Assembly (NCBI GenBank): GCA_002796995.1
Contig: PEKW01000008.1
Location: 248,001 to 312,000, forward strand
DNA length: 64,000 bases
Source: Rhizobium sp.
GTDB lineage: Bacteria; Pseudomonadota; Alphaproteobacteria; Rhizobiales; Rhizobiaceae
Direction of reading: 5' to 3'
A model generated the notes under the pieces. The model was given only the letters and a program-made list of their open reading frames with translations. It was not told where the DNA came from and did no database searches. The translations under genes and the position numbers were made by a program. This document shows positions 52,712 through 63,085 of the stretch, in pieces; position 1 is the stretch's first letter, and every line of letters starts with the position of its first letter.

Positions 52712-53026
52712 ATGTTCGCAGTCATCAAGACCGGCGGTAAGCAGTACCGCGTGAGCGCCAACGACGTGCTGACCATCGAAAAGCTGGAAGCCGAAGCTGG
52801 TGCGACTATCGAATTCACTGAAGTTCTCATGGTCGGCGTTGGTGCCGATGCCAAGATCGGCCTGCCCTTCGTGGCCGGCGCATCGGTCAAGGCTGAAGTC
52901 GTCGAGCACAACCGTGGCAAGAAGGTGATCGCGTTCAAGAAGCGTCGTCGCCAGAATTCCAAGCGGTCGCGCGGCCATCGCCAGCACCATACCGTCGTTC
53001 GCATCACCGACATCGTCGCTGCGTAA
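52712..53026 (+). CDS. rplU: 50S ribosomal protein L21
   Basis: A 104-residue ribosomal protein opening [20 protein letters not shown], the standard L21 start, with GRKKVIAFK-like [15 protein letters not shown] and [12 protein letters not shown] typical of L21 C-termini. It binds 23S rRNA. Followed 37 nt later by rpmA, the invariant bacterial pair, and upstream of obgE as usual. Confidence 0.97.
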   Translation: MFAVIKTGGKQYRVSANDVLTIEKLEAEAGATIEFTEVLMVGVGADAKIGLPFVAGASVKAEVVEHNRGKKVIAFKKRRRQNSKRSRGHRQHHTVVRITDIVAA

Positions 53027-53063
53027 CGGTCAACGAGACAACAGGTTCTAAAGGAGAACTCCA

Positions 53064-53336
53064 ATGGCACACAAAAAAGCTGGCGGTTCGTCGCGTAACG
53101 GTCGCGATTCGAATTCCAAGCGCCTTGGCGTGAAGAAGTTCGGCGGCGAAATCGTCGTTCCGGGCAACATTATCGTGCGTCAGCGCGGCACCCAGTGGCA
53201 TCCGGGCGCAAACGTCGGCCTGGGCAAGGATCATACGATCTTTGCTCTCACCGCCGGTAATGTCGCCTACCGTACCAAGGCCAACGGCCGAGTCTACGTG
53301 TCGGTGATGCCGAAAGCGGCGGAAGCAGCGGAATAA
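53064..53336 (+). CDS. rpmA: 50S ribosomal protein L27
   Basis: A 90-residue protein. The N-terminus [20 protein letters not shown] and [12 protein letters not shown] are diagnostic of L27, whose N-terminal tail reaches the peptidyl transferase centre. No cleavable extension is seen, unlike Firmicutes L27. AAAGGAGAA precedes the ATG. Confidence 0.97.
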   Translation: MAHKKAGGSSRNGRDSNSKRLGVKKFGGEIVVPGNIIVRQRGTQWHPGANVGLGKDHTIFALTAGNVAYRTKANGRVYVSVMPKAAEAAE

Positions 53337-53408
53337 AGCCGGTAACGCTCTAAAACAGCCGGCGTCTCATCGACCCGGCTGGCCGTATCAGGTTCAGTCT
53401 AGAAAACA

Positions 53409-53437
53409 GGGGAGATGGGGCGCCATCTCCCCTTTTT
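53409..53437 (+). terminator. Rho-independent terminator of rplU-rpmA
   Basis: Stem GGGGAGATGG / CCATCTCCCC with a short GGCG loop, then TTTTT. Located 72 nt past rpmA. Confidence 0.9.
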
Positions 53438-53471
53438 CTTGTGCCTTTTTCAACCAGAAGGAGACTGAACC

Positions 53472-54107
53472 ATGCAGATCGAACTATCGAGGGTCGACCC
53501 GTCGCGGTCACCCCAGGACTGGTTGAGGCCGGATCGGTTACGGAGCGATTGCCCCGTCTTGCTGTCGCAGAGGCTCGTCATGCGCGCGCCCCACGAGGAA
53601 GACATCGACGCCCTTGCCCATCTCGCCAACAACGCCGCCGTTGCCACCATGGTATCGCGCATGCCGCACCCGTACACGGCACGCGATGCGGCCGATTTCG
53701 TGCGACGCACGAATGCTGGCGAGATTGGCAAATGCGTCTATGCGATTACCAAGGCCGAAAACGGCGAATTCCTCGGCTGCTGCGCGCTGGAGCCGCACGT
53801 CAACGACGCCGACACGCTGGAAATCGGCTACTGGCTGGGCGAGCCGCACTGGAACAGGGGCTATGCCACGGAAGCCGCCCATGCGCTGATCGACATGGCG
53901 TTCCGCACCCGCGACATCGCCCATATCGACGCGCGCTGCCGGGTCACCAACATCGCCTCGCGCCGGGTGATCCAGAAGTGCGGGTTCCAGTTCCAGGGTT
54001 CCGGCATGGTCGGCAGCCTCGCCATGGGCGGCATGATGCCGGTCGAATGGTTCAGGCTCGACCGCAAGACCTGGATGTCGCTGAAGAGCTGGGGGGAGAT
54101 GCGATGA
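53472..54107 (+). CDS. GNAT N-acetyltransferase, RimJ/RimL type
   Basis: A 211-residue acetyltransferase. After about 30 variable residues come SQRLVMRAPHEEDIDALA and later LEIGYWLGEPHWNRGYATEA, which holds the acetyl-CoA-binding region Q/RGxGxA as NRGYAT. NIASRRVIQKCGFQFQG is the final conserved block of the RimJ/RimL branch. These enzymes acetylate N-termini of ribosomal proteins or small substrates; the target here is unknown. It is transcribed just after rpmA's terminator and overlaps a second GNAT gene by 4 nt. Confidence 0.85.
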   Translation: MQIELSRVDPSRSPQDWLRPDRLRSDCPVLLSQRLVMRAPHEEDIDALAHLANNAAVATMVSRMPHPYTARDAADFVRRTNAGEIGKCVYAITKAENGEFLGCCALEPHVNDADTLEIGYWLGEPHWNRGYATEAAHALIDMAFRTRDIAHIDARCRVTNIASRRVIQKCGFQFQGSGMVGSLAMGGMMPVEWFRLDRKTWMSLKSWGEMR

Positions 54108-54679
54108 TGATGAACGCCCCCCTGAAGAAGACCCTGCCTTCGATGCCCGGGCCCTGCCCGGTCATCGAAACGACGCGGCTCGCCCTGCGCCCGCATCGCA
54201 TGAGCGATGCGGAGGCGATCGTCGAATCGCTCGGCGACTACCAGGTCGTGCGCATGCTGGCCCGCGTGCCGGTTCCCTATGACCGGCAGGACGCCACCGA
54301 CTGGCTGAGCCGCGTCACCAGCGGCATCACGCCCGACTGGGCTTTCGCCATCACCGCCGGCGACGACGTTCATCTCGGCGTCGTGTCGATCGAGCTGCGC
54401 CACGGCCTCTGGCATCTCGGCTACTGGCTGAACCGCTACTACTGGGGCAAGGGCCTGATGAGCGAGGCGGCGGGTGCAGCGATCGAACGCTTCTTCCGCC
54501 GCATGCCGGAGGCGGAGCTGCATTCCGGCGCCTTCGCCGACAATGCGGCCTCGTTGCGCATCCAGGAAAAGCTCGGCTTTTCCATCCTGCGCTGCGGCGA
54601 TCTCTACTCCCGCGCCCGCAATGCGGTGGCCCCGCATATCGAAACGCGGCTGACCGAAGCGGATTTCCGCCGGCCATGA
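54104..54679 (+). CDS. GNAT N-acetyltransferase, RimJ/RimL type (second of a pair)
   Basis: A 191-residue acetyltransferase with TTRLALRPHRMSDAEAIVES at the N-terminus, GYWLNRYYWGKGLMSEAAGA containing the acetyl-CoA loop WGKGLMSEA, and DNAASLRIQEKLGFSILRC. The start ATG overlaps the stop of the first GNAT gene (ATGA) and GGGGGGAG precedes it; three ATG codons in a row make the exact start uncertain by two residues. Two tandem GNAT genes between rpmA and obgE are, as I recall, usual in Rhizobiaceae. Confidence 0.85.
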   Translation: MMMNAPLKKTLPSMPGPCPVIETTRLALRPHRMSDAEAIVESLGDYQVVRMLARVPVPYDRQDATDWLSRVTSGITPDWAFAITAGDDVHLGVVSIELRHGLWHLGYWLNRYYWGKGLMSEAAGAAIERFFRRMPEAELHSGAFADNAASLRIQEKLGFSILRCGDLYSRARNAVAPHIETRLTEADFRRP

Positions 54680-54792
54680 CAGACCGGTCCGGGGCGGCAC
54701 GCAGTCGCCCCGGACCACGCCCAGGGCGCGCAGCAAGGTCCGGCCGGGCGGCGTCCGTGGCATCCCGCCATCGGGCGGACCGAAGAATATGA

Positions 54793-55941
<1,149 letters not shown>

Positions 55942-57120
55942 ATGTCGGCCGGAGCCAAATCGCTGACGCGCTACAGGCGCATCGTCATCAAGATCGGCTC
56001 GGCCCTGCTGGTCGATCGCGGCAGCGGCCTGAAGAAGGCCTGGCTCGACGCGATCTGCGACGACATCGCCGAGCTCAGGGCCCGCGGCGTCGACGTGCTG
56101 GTCGTCTCGTCGGGCGCGATCGCCCTTGGCCGCACCGTGCTCGACCTGCCGTCCGGCGGCCTGAAGCTCGAGGAAAGCCAGGCGGCAGCGGCCGTCGGCC
56201 AGATCGCGCTGGCACGCCACTGGTCGGAAAGCCTGTCGCGTTCGTCGATCGTCGCCGGCCAGATCCTGCTGACGCTCGGCGACACCGAGGAGCGTCGCCG
56301 TTATCTGAACGCCCGCGCCACGCTGCAGCAGCTCCTGAAGATCGGCGCCGTGCCGATCATCAACGAGAACGACACGGTCGCCACCACCGAGATCCGCTAC
56401 GGCGACAATGACCGGCTCGCCGCCCGCGTCGCCACCATGGCCGGCGCCGACCTTCTGGTCCTGCTCTCCGACATCGACGGGCTCTATACCGCCCCGCCGC
56501 ATCTCGACCCCAATGCCCGCTTCCTCGACACGATCGCCGAGATCACCCCGGAGATCGAGGCCATGGCCGGCGGCGCCGCCTCCGAACTGTCGCGCGGCGG
56601 CATGCGCACCAAGATCGACGCCGGCAAGATCGCCACCGGGGCCGGCTGCGCCATGATCATCGCCTCGGGCAAGACCGACCATCCGCTGAAGGCCATCGAA
56701 ACCGGCGCCCGCCATTCCTGGTTTGCCCCCGCCAAGACCCCCGTCACGGCCCGCAAGACCTGGATCGCCGGCCAGCTGCAGGCCGCCGGCGAACTGCATG
56801 TCGATGCCGGCGCCCAGACGGCCCTTAAGGCCGGCAAGAGCCTGCTGCCCGCCGGCGTCCGCCAGGTCGTCGGCCAGTTCAGCCGGGGCGACACCGTCTC
56901 GGTGATCGGCACGCAGGGGCGGGAAATCGCCCGCGGCCTCGCCGGCTACGACGCCGAGGAGGCGCGCCGCATCACCGGGCGCAAATCCTCCGAGATCGAG
57001 GACATTCTCGGCTATGCCGGTCGCGCCGCGATGATCCATCGGGACGACCTGGTGATGACCGATCCGGCGCACAAGCACGACGCTGCGCAGGCCGACAACA
57101 AGGACGAAGCCCATGCTTGA
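55942..57120 (+). CDS. proB: Glutamate 5-kinase
   Basis: A 392-residue enzyme phosphorylating glutamate as the first step of proline synthesis. The amino-acid-kinase domain has [29 protein letters not shown] and [19 protein letters not shown]; the C-terminal PUA domain (about residues 285-365) starts near [23 protein letters not shown]-containing ProB is normally feedback-inhibited by proline. The ATG directly abuts the obgE stop, and the last 8 nt overlap proA. Confidence 0.95.
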   Translation: MSAGAKSLTRYRRIVIKIGSALLVDRGSGLKKAWLDAICDDIAELRARGVDVLVVSSGAIALGRTVLDLPSGGLKLEESQAAAAVGQIALARHWSESLSRSSIVAGQILLTLGDTEERRRYLNARATLQQLLKIGAVPIINENDTVATTEIRYGDNDRLAARVATMAGADLLVLLSDIDGLYTAPPHLDPNARFLDTIAEITPEIEAMAGGAASELSRGGMRTKIDAGKIATGAGCAMIIASGKTDHPLKAIETGARHSWFAPAKTPVTARKTWIAGQLQAAGELHVDAGAQTALKAGKSLLPAGVRQVVGQFSRGDTVSVIGTQGREIARGLAGYDAEEARRITGRKSSEIEDILGYAGRAAMIHRDDLVMTDPAHKHDAAQADNKDEAHA

Positions 57121-58399
57121 CAAGGCAAAAGCCGATCTGACCGACGTCGATGCGCTGATGCTGGACATCGGCAGGCGCGCCCGCGCCGCCGCCCGGCCCC
57201 TGGCGATCGCCTCGACGGAAGCGAAGAACGGGGCGCTTTCCGCCATGGCCGACGCCATTCTCGCCGACGAGCAGGCGATCCTGGCGGCCAATGCGATCGA
57301 CTTGAAGAATGCCGAGGACAGCGGCCTTGCCGCCTCTTTCGTCGACCGCCTGACGCTCGATCCGGCCCGCATCAGGGCCATCGCCGAGGGCATCCGCGCG
57401 GTTGCAGGGCTGAAGGATCCGGTTGGCGAGGTGATCGCCGCCTGGGATCGACCGAACGGTCTTAAGATCGAACGCGTGCGCACGCCGCTCGGCGTGATCG
57501 GCGTGATCTACGAGAGCCGCCCCAACGTGACGGCCGATGCAGGCGCGCTTTGCCTCAAATCCGGCAATGCCGTGATCCTGCGCGGCGGCTCGGATTCGCT
57601 CAATTCCTCGCGGGCGATCCATGCCTGCCTGGTCAAGGGCCTGGAAAAGGCCGGCCTGCCCGCCGATGCCATCCAGCTGGTTCCCGTGCCCGACCGCGCC
57701 GCCGTCGGCGCCATGCTGACCGGCCTCGATGGGTCGATCGACGTGATCGTGCCGCGCGGCGGCAAGAGCCTCGTCGCCCGCGTTCAGTCGGAAGCGCGCG
57801 TTCCGGTATTCGCCCATCTCGAAGGCCTCTGCCACGTCTATGTCGACGCCTCCGCCGATGTCGACATGGCCACGCGCATCGTCGTCAACTCGAAGATGCG
57901 CCGCACCGGCATCTGCGGCGCGGCCGAGACCCTGCTCGTCGACAGCGCGGCGATCGGCACCCATCTGATGCCGCTGCTCGAGGCGCTGACGGAGGCTGGC
58001 TGCGAGATCCATGCCTCGCCGACCGTGCTGAAGGTCCATCCGGGCTTCAAGCCGGCGACGGAGGAGGACTGGCGCACCGAATATCTCGACGCCATCATCG
58101 CGGTCGCCATCGTCGACGGCGTGTCGGGCGCGATCGATCATATCGCGCGCTATTCGTCCCACCATACCGAGGCGGTGATCGCCGAGGATCCGGCGGTCGT
58201 CGAGCGCTTCTTCAACGAGATCGATTCGGCCATCCTGCTGCACAATGCCTCGACCCAGTTCGCCGACGGCGGCGAGTTCGGCATGGGCGCCGAGATCGGC
58301 ATCGCCACCGGCAAGATGCATGCGCGCGGCCCGGTCGGCGTCGAACAGCTGACCTCGTTCAAATACCGCGTGCACGGCACCGGACAGGTGCGACCCTAA
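57113..58399 (+). CDS. proA: Gamma-glutamyl phosphate reductase
   Basis: A 428-residue aldehyde-dehydrogenase-fold enzyme giving glutamate-5-semialdehyde, the second proline step. Blocks: [46 protein letters not shown] and the catalytic-cysteine region [15 protein letters not shown] (about residue 265). It overlaps proB by 8 nt, so kinase and reductase are coupled, which suits their known channelling of unstable glutamyl phosphate. Confidence 0.96.
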   Translation: MLDKAKADLTDVDALMLDIGRRARAAARPLAIASTEAKNGALSAMADAILADEQAILAANAIDLKNAEDSGLAASFVDRLTLDPARIRAIAEGIRAVAGLKDPVGEVIAAWDRPNGLKIERVRTPLGVIGVIYESRPNVTADAGALCLKSGNAVILRGGSDSLNSSRAIHACLVKGLEKAGLPADAIQLVPVPDRAAVGAMLTGLDGSIDVIVPRGGKSLVARVQSEARVPVFAHLEGLCHVYVDASADVDMATRIVVNSKMRRTGICGAAETLLVDSAAIGTHLMPLLEALTEAGCEIHASPTVLKVHPGFKPATEEDWRTEYLDAIIAVAIVDGVSGAIDHIARYSSHHTEAVIAEDPAVVERFFNEIDSAILLHNASTQFADGGEFGMGAEIGIATGKMHARGPVGVEQLTSFKYRVHGTGQVRP

Positions 58400-58400
58400 G

Positions 58401-59024
58401 GTGGCTGAGGAAGCGATCGCCCATCGCCATCGTTTCATGCCGCATGTCGAACCGGGCATGGTCATCGGCCTGTTCGGGGGATCGTTCAATCCGCCGCATG
58501 AGGGCCACGCGCTGGTCGCCGAGATTGCCCTTCGCCGCCTTGGCCTCGACCAGCTCTGGTGGATCGTCACCCCCGGCAACCCGCTGAAAAGCCGCGGCAA
58601 CCTCGCACCGCTGTCCGAACGGCTGGCGAAATGCGAGGCGCTCGCCGACGATCCGCGCATCAAGGTCACCGCCTTCGAAAAGACGCTGGGCACCAGCTAT
58701 ACGGCACGCACGCTCGATTATGTGAAGGCGCGCAATCCCCGTGCCCGCTTCATCTGGATCATGGGGGCGGACAATCTCGCAAGCTTCCACCGCTGGCAGC
58801 AATGGCACCGCATCGCCATGACCTTCCCGATCGCCGTGATCGACCGACCCGGATCGACGCTGGCCTACCTCTCCTCGAAGATGGCCCGGACCTTCGACTA
58901 TGCCCGGATCGACGAGGACGACGCCGGCGTCTTGTGGAAGAAGAAAGCGCCGGCCTGGACCTTTATCCACGGCCCACGCTCGACCCTCTCCTCGACCGCG
59001 CTGCGCGAGGCGCAGGGCCGCTGA
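58401..59024 (+). CDS. nadD: Nicotinate-nucleotide adenylyltransferase
   Basis: A 207-residue NaMN adenylyltransferase of NAD synthesis. The nucleotidyltransferase motif GLFGGSFNPPHEGH is at about residue 23, WWIVTPGNPLK follows, and the C-terminal motif STLSSTALRE corresponds to the family's ISSTxIR. The GTG at 58401 is one base after the proA stop; an internal ATG at 58437 (MPHVEPG) is an alternative start. Position after proA and before rsfS is standard in rhizobia and supports the call. Confidence 0.93.
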   Translation: MAEEAIAHRHRFMPHVEPGMVIGLFGGSFNPPHEGHALVAEIALRRLGLDQLWWIVTPGNPLKSRGNLAPLSERLAKCEALADDPRIKVTAFEKTLGTSYTARTLDYVKARNPRARFIWIMGADNLASFHRWQQWHRIAMTFPIAVIDRPGSTLAYLSSKMARTFDYARIDEDDAGVLWKKKAPAWTFIHGPRSTLSSTALREAQGR

Positions 59025-59148
59025 CCTTCGGGCACCGCGCGTATTTTGGCCGATCCCTTGAAAGATTAACGGAACGGTGCCACTTTCTTGGGGTGATTTC
59101 CGATCGTGGGAATCGCCTTCGTGCTGTTACGCAAAGAAAGGAAAAACT

Positions 59149-59562
59149 CTGACAACAGTACACACCAAGGGAAAGACGCATGCCGTCCTCCCGAAAAGCC
59201 CGGAACGTGGCGCCGATGCCGCAGCCCGCGAGCTTGAGCTGGTCCTCGCGAGCCTCGAGGACTCCAAGGCAGAAGATATCGTCACCATCAACATTGTCGG
59301 GAAATCCGCGCTGGGCGACTACATGGTCGTTGTCTCCGGGCGCTCGAACCGGCATGTGGCGGCGATCAGCGAGCACCTGATTTCCGACCTCAAGGATGAG
59401 GGCTTCGGTTCTCCTCGCGTCGAGGGACTGGAAGCCGGCGATTGGGTGCTGATCGATACCGGTGACATCATCGTGCATGTGTTCCGCCCCGAAATCCGCG
59501 AGTTCTACAACATCGAAAAGATGTGGGCCGCTCCGGACATCGAGGAAGGCACGCTGCACTGA
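59149..59562 (+). CDS. rsfS: Ribosomal silencing factor RsfS
   Basis: A protein of about 137 residues of the RsfS/Iojap family, which binds L14 and blocks 50S-30S joining during starvation. Core blocks: ELVLASLEDSKAEDIVTINI, DYMVVVSGRSNRHVAAISEH, WVLIDTGDIIVHVF and REFYNIEKMW. Start choice is unusual: no in-frame ATG precedes the core. A CTG at 59149 has AAGGA seven bases upstream and yields (M)TTVHTKGKTHAVLP; a GTG at 59077 would add 24 residues (MPLSWGDFRSW...) that look like leader. I chose the CTG on the ribosome-binding site; it needs testing. Order nadD-rsfS-rlmH is conserved. Confidence 0.88.
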   Translation: MTTVHTKGKTHAVLPKSPERGADAAARELELVLASLEDSKAEDIVTINIVGKSALGDYMVVVSGRSNRHVAAISEHLISDLKDEGFGSPRVEGLEAGDWVLIDTGDIIVHVFRPEIREFYNIEKMWAAPDIEEGTLH

Positions 59563-59671
59563 CACCGACGGCCCGCTGCCGCCGGGCGGCAGTAGCGAAG
59601 CCCTGACAAGCGGCAAGCGTCGCGCTTTTGCCGCCGTGTGGGTTGCGCGGCCGGAATGGAAGGATCGAGAC

Positions 59672-60154
59672 ATGCGCGTGGGCATCTATGCCGTGGGCCG
59701 GCTGAAGGCCGGGCCGGAGAAGGAACTCGCGTCCCGCTATCTTGACCGCTTCGCCAAGGCCGGGCCCGCCTGCGGGCTCGAATTCCTCCGCTCGGTCGAA
59801 ATCGCCGAAAGCCGCTCCTCCAACGCCGCGACCCGCAAGCGCGAGGAAGCCGCCGAGCTGGTGAAAGCCATGCCGGAAGGCGCCCTCGTCATCATCCTCG
59901 ACGAGCGCGGCAAGGCGCTCGACAGCCAGGAATTCGCCGAGCTGATCGGCGATCACCGCGACCGCGGCCAGCGGGACCTCGCCATCGTCATCGGCGGCGC
60001 CGACGGCGTCGACCCGGACTTGCGCGAAAAGACCAAGCTGGTCCTCAATCTCGGCCGCATGACCTGGCCGCATCAGCTGGTGCGCATCCTTCTTGCCGAG
60101 CAGCTTTATCGCGCCTTGACCATCCTGTCCGGCCATCCCTATCATCGCGCCTGA
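59672..60154 (+). CDS. rlmH: 23S rRNA (pseudouridine1915-N3)-methyltransferase
   Basis: A 160-residue SPOUT-fold methyltransferase acting on Psi1915 of 23S rRNA in 70S ribosomes. LVIILDERGKALDSQEFAEL, VIGGADGVDPDLR (SAM-binding knot) and the terminal LVRILLAEQLYRALTIL and GHPYHRA are characteristic. The ATG has AAGGA with a 7-nt gap. It follows rsfS by 109 nt. Confidence 0.95.
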   Translation: MRVGIYAVGRLKAGPEKELASRYLDRFAKAGPACGLEFLRSVEIAESRSSNAATRKREEAAELVKAMPEGALVIILDERGKALDSQEFAELIGDHRDRGQRDLAIVIGGADGVDPDLREKTKLVLNLGRMTWPHQLVRILLAEQLYRALTILSGHPYHRA

Positions 60155-60237
60155 CACCCGCGTTCGGGCCTCCGGATCGCCCGCTTTGCGTGGCGGGGCA
60201 AATCAGCGTATTTTCCGCCGCGAACCGGGATAGCGCC

Positions 60238-61707
60238 TTGCGACACGACGACCGTCCATCCATCACAGCCGAACCAGCCGAGCGTCGCCCCGCGATCCGC
60301 GCGATGCTGCTCGCATCGGCCATGCTGCTGGGCGGACCGCTTCTCGACCCATGGACGCGCGCCGAAGCCCAGGCTCCGACGCCGGCCGTGACCGCCCCGC
60401 CGGCCCCGGTGACGGCCAATGCCGCACCACCCGATCCGGCCGCCGACGACGCCGCACTGGCGCTGCGCCAGAAGCGCGACGAGGTCGGCCGCGAACTCCA
60501 GGAGCTTGCCCGCTCGATGCGGGTCTCCGACGACAAGGCCGCCGAACTCGAACAGAGCATCGCCGCCCTTTCCAAGACATCGGAGAGCCTGAAGCAGGCG
60601 CTGATCGAATCCGCCGCCCGCCGCAAGGATCTGGAGCGCAAGATCGCCGCCGGTGAAAAGAAGCTCGCCGAGCTCGGCGTCAGCGAAGACAAGATCCGCC
60701 ACTCCTTCAAGGATCGCCGCGCCATTTTGGCCGAGGTGCTGGCCGCCCTGCAGCGCATGGGCCGAAACCCGCCGCCGGCCCTGCTCGTCAGCCCGGAGGA
60801 TGCACTCGCCTCGGTCAGGACGGCGATCCTGCTCGGCGCCGTCGTGCCTGGCATCCGCAAGGAGACCGAAAAGCTCGCCGCCGATCTTGCCGAACTGGTG
60901 CGCCTGCGCACGGAAGGCGAGAAGGAGACCGAGACGCTGGTCGCCACGATCGCCAGCCGGCAGGAAGAGGAACGGCGCATGGACCTGCTGCTGGTCGAAA
61001 ACGACCGGCTGTCGCGCCAGAACTCGCTGGAGCTCGCGACCGAAAAGCGCCGCGCCGAGGAGCTGGCGGCCCGCGCCTCGAGCATGGAAGGACTGATCGC
61101 CAGCCTCGAGACGGAGATCCGTTCGGTGCGCGAAGCGGCCGACAGGGCGCGCGCCGAGGAGGAGCGGCTGCGCAAGCTCAGCGACGAACAGAGGCAGAAG
61201 GCCAGGGAGCTGGCGGCATCGTCATTGCCCGATAAAAACCGCATTGCCCCGGCATATGCTTTCTCCGATCTGAAGCAGAAACTGGAACTGCCGGCGGCCG
61301 GCGAAATCCTGCGCCAGTTCGGCGATCCGGACGGAACGGGACACGAGGCCAAGGGCATGGTCATCGCCTCGGCGCCAGGATCCCTGGTGACCGCACCCGC
61401 CGACGGCTGGGTCGTCTACGCCGGTGAATTCCGCAGTTACGGACAGATGATCATCCTGAATACCGGCGACGGCTATCATGTGGTACTGTCCGGCATGGAC
61501 CGCATCAACACCGGTCAGGGCAAGTTCGTTCTTTCCGGCGAGCCCTTGGCGGTGATGGGGGAGAAAAGAGTGGCGAGCGCTACGGCATTGGCGCTGGAAA
61601 CGGATCGCCCGACCCTTTACATAGAATTTCGGAAAGATGGAAAACCGGTTGATTCCCGCGAGTGGTGGACCGGAAGCGGCTCTGGAAAGGCACAGAATGA
61701 TTCGTAG
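60238..61707 (+). CDS. EnvC-like murein hydrolase activator (degenerate M23/LytM domain)
   Basis: An exported protein of about 490 residues. An N-terminal signal-like segment (MLLASAMLLGGPLLDPWTRA, ending AEAQA) precedes a long coiled coil (about 60-330; ELEQSIAALSKTSESLKQAL and LETEIRSVREAADRARAEE) and a C-terminal LytM domain (about 370-480). The zinc-site residues of active M23 peptidases are missing: GHEAKGMVI stands where H-x3-D is expected and LYIEFRKDGKP where LHFE/HxH is. This is the EnvC situation, where the protein activates amidases at the division site instead of cutting murein itself. TTG 60238 with GGGA upstream was chosen; GTG 60190 and ATG 60304 remain possible. It overlaps ctpA by 11 nt. 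Confidence 0.85.
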   Translation: MRHDDRPSITAEPAERRPAIRAMLLASAMLLGGPLLDPWTRAEAQAPTPAVTAPPAPVTANAAPPDPAADDAALALRQKRDEVGRELQELARSMRVSDDKAAELEQSIAALSKTSESLKQALIESAARRKDLERKIAAGEKKLAELGVSEDKIRHSFKDRRAILAEVLAALQRMGRNPPPALLVSPEDALASVRTAILLGAVVPGIRKETEKLAADLAELVRLRTEGEKETETLVATIASRQEEERRMDLLLVENDRLSRQNSLELATEKRRAEELAARASSMEGLIASLETEIRSVREAADRARAEEERLRKLSDEQRQKARELAASSLPDKNRIAPAYAFSDLKQKLELPAAGEILRQFGDPDGTGHEAKGMVIASAPGSLVTAPADGWVVYAGEFRSYGQMIILNTGDGYHVVLSGMDRINTGQGKFVLSGEPLAVMGEKRVASATALALETDRPTLYIEFRKDGKPVDSREWWTGSGSGKAQNDS

Positions 61708-63019
61708 GGCTTCTCTTGTTCTCGTCGGCGCGCTCATGGGTGCGACCGCGATGAGCGTTCTCTATTCGGCCGGCATTCCTGCACAGGCCGCCGGCACCTC
61801 CACCTACAAGGAATTGTCGATTTTCGGCGACGTCTTCGAGCGCGTGCGCGCGCAGTACGTGACGCCGCCGGACGAGGAAAAGCTGGTCGAAAACGCCATC
61901 AACGGCATGCTGACCTCGCTCGACCCGCACTCGACCTACATGAACGCCAAGGATGCGGCGGACATGCAGACGCAGACGCGCGGCGAATTCGGCGGAATCG
62001 GCATCGAAGTGACGATGGAAGAGGAACTGGTCAAGGTCATCACCCCGATCGATGACACGCCGGGCTCCAAGGCCGGCATTCTCGCCGGCGACTTCATCTC
62101 GGAAATCGACGGCGAATCGGTGCGCGGCCTCAAGCTCGAGGACGCGGTCGAGAAGATGCGCGGTGCGGTCAACACGCCGATCAAGCTCACCATCCTGCGC
62201 AAGGGTGCCGACAAGCCGATCGAACTGTCCATCGTGCGCGAGATCATCCCGATCCGCGCCGTCAAGTCGCGCGTCGAAGGCGATGTCGGTTATCTTCGTG
62301 TCATCTCGTTCACCGAGAAGACCTATGACGATCTCGAAGCCGCGATCGTCAAGATCCAGAAGGAAGTGCCGGCCGACAAGCTCAAGGGCTTCGTCCTCGA
62401 CCTGCGCCTCAATCCGGGCGGCCTGCTCGACCAGGCGATCTACGTCTCCGACGCCTTCCTCGAGCGCGGCGAAGTGGTCTCCACCCGTTCGCGCGATCCG
62501 GAAGACACGCGCCGCTTCAACGCCAGCGCAGGCGACCTGACCAACGGCAAGCCGCTGGTGGTTCTCGTCAACGGCGGCTCGGCCTCGGCTTCGGAAATCG
62601 TCGCCGGCGCGCTGCAGGACCTGAAGCGGGCGACCGTGCTCGGCACGCGCTCCTTCGGCAAGGGCTCCGTCCAGACCATCATCCCGATGGGCGAAAAGGG
62701 CGCGCTGCGACTGACCACGGCGCTCTACTACACGCCGTCGGGCCGCTCGATCCAGGGCACCGGCATCGAGCCGGACATCAAGGTCGAACAGCCGCTGCCG
62801 GAAGAACTGCAGGGCAAGGTCCGCGCCGAGGGCGAATCGGCTCTGAAGGGCCACATCAAGGGCCAGAACGAGAGCGAAGAAGGCTCCGGTTCGGTCGCCT
62901 ATGTGCCGCCGGAAGCCAAGGACGACGTCCAGCTGAACTACGCGCTCGACCTGCTGCGCGGCGCCAAGACCGATCCGTCCTTCCCGGCCGATCCGGCCAA
63001 GGCCGTCGTGGCAAAATAA
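61697..63019 (+). CDS. ctpA: Carboxy-terminal processing protease CtpA (S41)
   Basis: A 440-residue periplasmic S41 serine protease. An N-terminal hydrophobic signal (SLVLVGALMGATAMSVLYSA) is followed by a PDZ domain at about 100-180 (GGIGIEVTMEEELVKVITPI, GILAGDFISEIDGESV). The tail-specific protease core has the catalytic Ser in NGGSASASEIVAGAL (about residue 300) and the Lys in GTRSFGKGSVQT about 25 residues later. It processes secreted or envelope proteins; in rhizobia it affects envelope integrity and desiccation tolerance. ATG 61697 was chosen because it places the hydrophobic segment at the N-terminus. Confidence 0.94.
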   Translation: MIRRASLVLVGALMGATAMSVLYSAGIPAQAAGTSTYKELSIFGDVFERVRAQYVTPPDEEKLVENAINGMLTSLDPHSTYMNAKDAADMQTQTRGEFGGIGIEVTMEEELVKVITPIDDTPGSKAGILAGDFISEIDGESVRGLKLEDAVEKMRGAVNTPIKLTILRKGADKPIELSIVREIIPIRAVKSRVEGDVGYLRVISFTEKTYDDLEAAIVKIQKEVPADKLKGFVLDLRLNPGGLLDQAIYVSDAFLERGEVVSTRSRDPEDTRRFNASAGDLTNGKPLVVLVNGGSASASEIVAGALQDLKRATVLGTRSFGKGSVQTIIPMGEKGALRLTTALYYTPSGRSIQGTGIEPDIKVEQPLPEELQGKVRAEGESALKGHIKGQNESEEGSGSVAYVPPEAKDDVQLNYALDLLRGAKTDPSFPADPAKAVVAK

Positions 63020-63085
63020 GGAATGGGGGCGCCGGAGCGATCCGGCGCCCGCTTGCATTCGCCACCCGACGGGAGCGCATAGACC

